From: UBA3910 sp964626065
Lineage (GTDB): Bacteria; Bacillota; Limnochordia; Darwinibacteriales; Darwinibacteriaceae
NCBI GenBank assembly: GCA_964626065.1
Contig: CAZVDE010000071.1
Location: 1 to 6,870 of the forward strand
Length of the DNA stretch: 6,870 nt
Reading direction: 5' to 3'
Shown here piece after piece: positions 5,804-6,870 of this stretch (positions within the stretch are counted from its first letter, which is position 1; the number at the start of each line of letters is the position of its first letter). Under the pieces are notes generated by a model, which had not been told where the DNA came from, did no database searches, and saw only the letters and a program-made list of their open reading frames with translations. The translations under genes and the position numbers were made by a program.

Positions 5804-6513
5804 TGCTGAAAGTAATAGACCTACACGTGAATTACGGCGGCATCAGGGCAATTAGGGGCATCAACTTGGCCATCAAAGAGAATCAAATTGTGACTTTGAT
5901 TGGGGCCAACGGGGCGGGTAAATCCTCCACCTTAAGGGCAATTATGGGCCTAGTGGACAAGGCGGGGGGCAGTGTGCTTTATGCCGGCAGGGATATTACA
6001 GGCATGCCCACCAAAGATATTGTCGCCAACGGCATTGCTTTGGTTCCCGAGGGTAGAAGGGTGTTTGCCGAGTTGACGGTGGAAGAAAACTTAACGCTAG
6101 GGGCCTACACCCGCACCGATCATCGAGCAGTGCAGAAAGATATGGCCAGGGTTTACGAAACTTTTCCTCGGCTGCAGGAGCGAAGCTGGCAGAAGGCGGG
6201 CACACTCTCAGGCGGTGAACAGCAGATGCTGGCGGTGGGGCGGGCCTTGATGTCCAACCCCAAGATTTTAATGATGGATGAGCCTTCTTTAGGGCTGGCG
6301 CCCCTGCTGGTGCGTGATATCTTTGCCATTATCGATCTGTTGCGAAAGCAGGGCAACACTATTTTGCTTGTGGAACAAAACGCGAAAAAGGCTTTGGAAA
6401 TAGCGGATTATGCCTATGTTTTAGAAACGGGCGAACTTGTTTTGGAGGGTTCCGGAACGGATCTGCTGCGGGACAGAAAGGTACAGGAGGCTTATTTAGG
6501 CGAAGTGCGGTAA
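5803..6513 (+). CDS. livF: Branched-chain-type amino acid ABC transporter ATP-binding protein LivF
   Basis: A 236-residue cytoplasmic ATPase, partner of LivG in the nucleotide-binding dimer. Walker A GANGAGKSS starts at Gly34. The segment VPEGRRVF (81-88) is the LivF hallmark and has Glu83 where many ABC proteins have the Q-loop glutamine. The signature is canonical LSGGEQQ (135-141). Walker B is ILMMDEPSLGLAP with Asp159 and Glu160. The switch position carries Gln192 (VEQN) instead of histidine, which is normal for this subfamily and not a defect. The C-terminal EAYLGEVR matches family ends. The ATG overlaps the livG stop by one base (TAATG), with GGGGGTGG just upstream as ribosome-binding site, so the two ATPases are probably translated in a coupled way. 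It is the last gene of the operon, 20 nt before the terminator hairpin. Confidence 0.95.
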   Translation: MLKVIDLHVNYGGIRAIRGINLAIKENQIVTLIGANGAGKSSTLRAIMGLVDKAGGSVLYAGRDITGMPTKDIVANGIALVPEGRRVFAELTVEENLTLGAYTRTDHRAVQKDMARVYETFPRLQERSWQKAGTLSGGEQQMLAVGRALMSNPKILMMDEPSLGLAPLLVRDIFAIIDLLRKQGNTILLVEQNAKKALEIADYAYVLETGELVLEGSGTDLLRDRKVQEAYLGEVR

Positions 6514-6533
6514 AAGCTGATGGTAGTGCCACA

Positions 6534-6575
6534 AGCCACAGGAAGGCTGTAAGCAGCGTTCCTGTGGCTCTTTTC
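6534..6575 (+). terminator. Terminator hairpin of the liv operon
   Basis: AGCCACAGGAA (6534-6544) and TTCCTGTGGCT (6559-6569) form a perfect 11-bp stem. Inside the loop GCTG (6546-6549) pairs with CAGC (6554-6557) across TAAG, after a single G-G mismatch, so the hairpin is nearly continuous for 15 bp. CTTTTC follows: the T-run is short, which weakens it as a purely intrinsic terminator. It begins 20 nt after livF and sits between two convergent genes. On the minus strand no T-run follows the stem, so it mainly suits the operon. Confidence 0.75.
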
Positions 6576-6587
6576 ATGCCCGCCTGC

Positions 6588-6870
6588 CTATTTCCACTGT
6601 TTTATCTTTATTTGGCCGCGATCAACCTTTGCCAAAAACTGTTCGTATGACTGCGCCTCGAATCTATGGTCCGCCGTTGGCTTAGCTATCGTCAGGGAAG
6701 AATAGGGGTAAAGCCCGGTTAAATCCTGAAGAGTGGTGCGGATAAATTCTTCCGCCGCATTAGGCGCAAAGCTAGTATAAACATCTTTTAGCCCATATGG
6801 TTCGGAACGATCCTGCAGCCGAAGCCAACCATCCTTGAAACCAAGACTCCGCACCGATGAAGGTACGTAG
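6588..6870 (-). CDS. C-terminal part of an unrecognised protein, running off the window
   Basis: On the minus strand a frame is open from the window edge (6870) to a TAG stop at 6590-6588, giving at least 93 residues. A GTG at 6854 could start an 88-residue protein, but the frame continues upstream without a stop and no ribosome-binding site is evident, so it is most likely the end of a longer gene. The sequence is soluble-looking and mixed in charge, with segments such as GLKDVYTSFAPNAAEEFIR and YSSLTIAKPT, and a basic C-terminus (KVDRGQIKIKQWK). I see no signal peptide, membrane segment, or motif that I can assign to a family. It reads as plausible protein, not as the shadow of a + strand gene, since nothing is coded opposite it. 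It is convergent with the transporter operon and probably unrelated to it. Confidence 0.55.
   Translation of the reverse strand, partial: YVPSSVRSLGFKDGWLRLQDRSEPYGLKDVYTSFAPNAAEEFIRTTLQDLTGLYPYSSLTIAKPTADHRFEAQSYEQFLAKVDRGQIKIKQWK

Noticed and set aside
5557..6440. Missing switch histidine and Q-loop glutamine in LivF as a sign of a dead ATPase
   Set aside because: Glu83 in PEGRR and Gln192 in VEQN are the normal residues of the LivF subfamily.
1..6870. CRISPR array, tRNA or rRNA gene, insertion sequence
   Set aside because: No regularly spaced long repeats, no cloverleaf or rRNA-like segments, and no transposase or terminal inverted repeats were seen on reading through.

Overview
The window holds one complete amino-acid uptake operon of the LIV (HAAT) ABC-transporter family, a complete gene for an iron-sulfur L-cysteine desulfidase-type enzyme just upstream, a decayed regulator fragment at the left edge, and the tail of an unrecognised gene on the opposite strand at the right edge. 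All full-length genes are on the + strand.

Organism: probably an anaerobic, amino-acid-using bacterium. This is an inference from three things: an oxygen-sensitive desulfidase family, a SorC-type regulator remnant, and codon use of mixed GC. The substrate-binding protein has a plain signal peptide and no lipobox cysteine. That is normal in bacteria with an outer membrane (Synergistota, Negativicutes, Proteobacteria) and less usual in single-membrane Firmicutes. The lineage cannot be fixed from the window alone.

Layout: 1-281 contains a SorC-like helix-turn-helix fragment with no start codon and no effector domain. 282-446 is non-coding, with small hairpins. 459-1739 encodes the desulfidase-like enzyme. 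1740-1972 is a regulatory interval: three 13-bp direct repeats, a near-consensus sigma-70/sigma-A promoter (1822-1850), and a roughly 116-nt leader with two inverted repeats. 1973-6513 is the transporter operon: periplasmic binding protein, permeases LivH and LivM, and ATPases LivG and LivF. Its gaps are 25 nt, 3 nt, a 4-nt overlap and a 1-nt overlap. A strong hairpin (6534-6575) ends it. 6588-6870 is the C-terminal end of a convergent gene.

Working together: the binding protein captures an amino acid outside the membrane, LivH and LivM form the channel, and LivG and LivF power it. The neighbouring enzyme family breaks L-cysteine down to pyruvate, ammonia and sulfide. The pairing suggests, but does not prove, that the transporter imports cysteine or a related amino acid rather than leucine, isoleucine or valine. 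Nothing here is clearly a new system. The most interesting unexplained parts are the repeat array and structured leader controlling the transporter operon.
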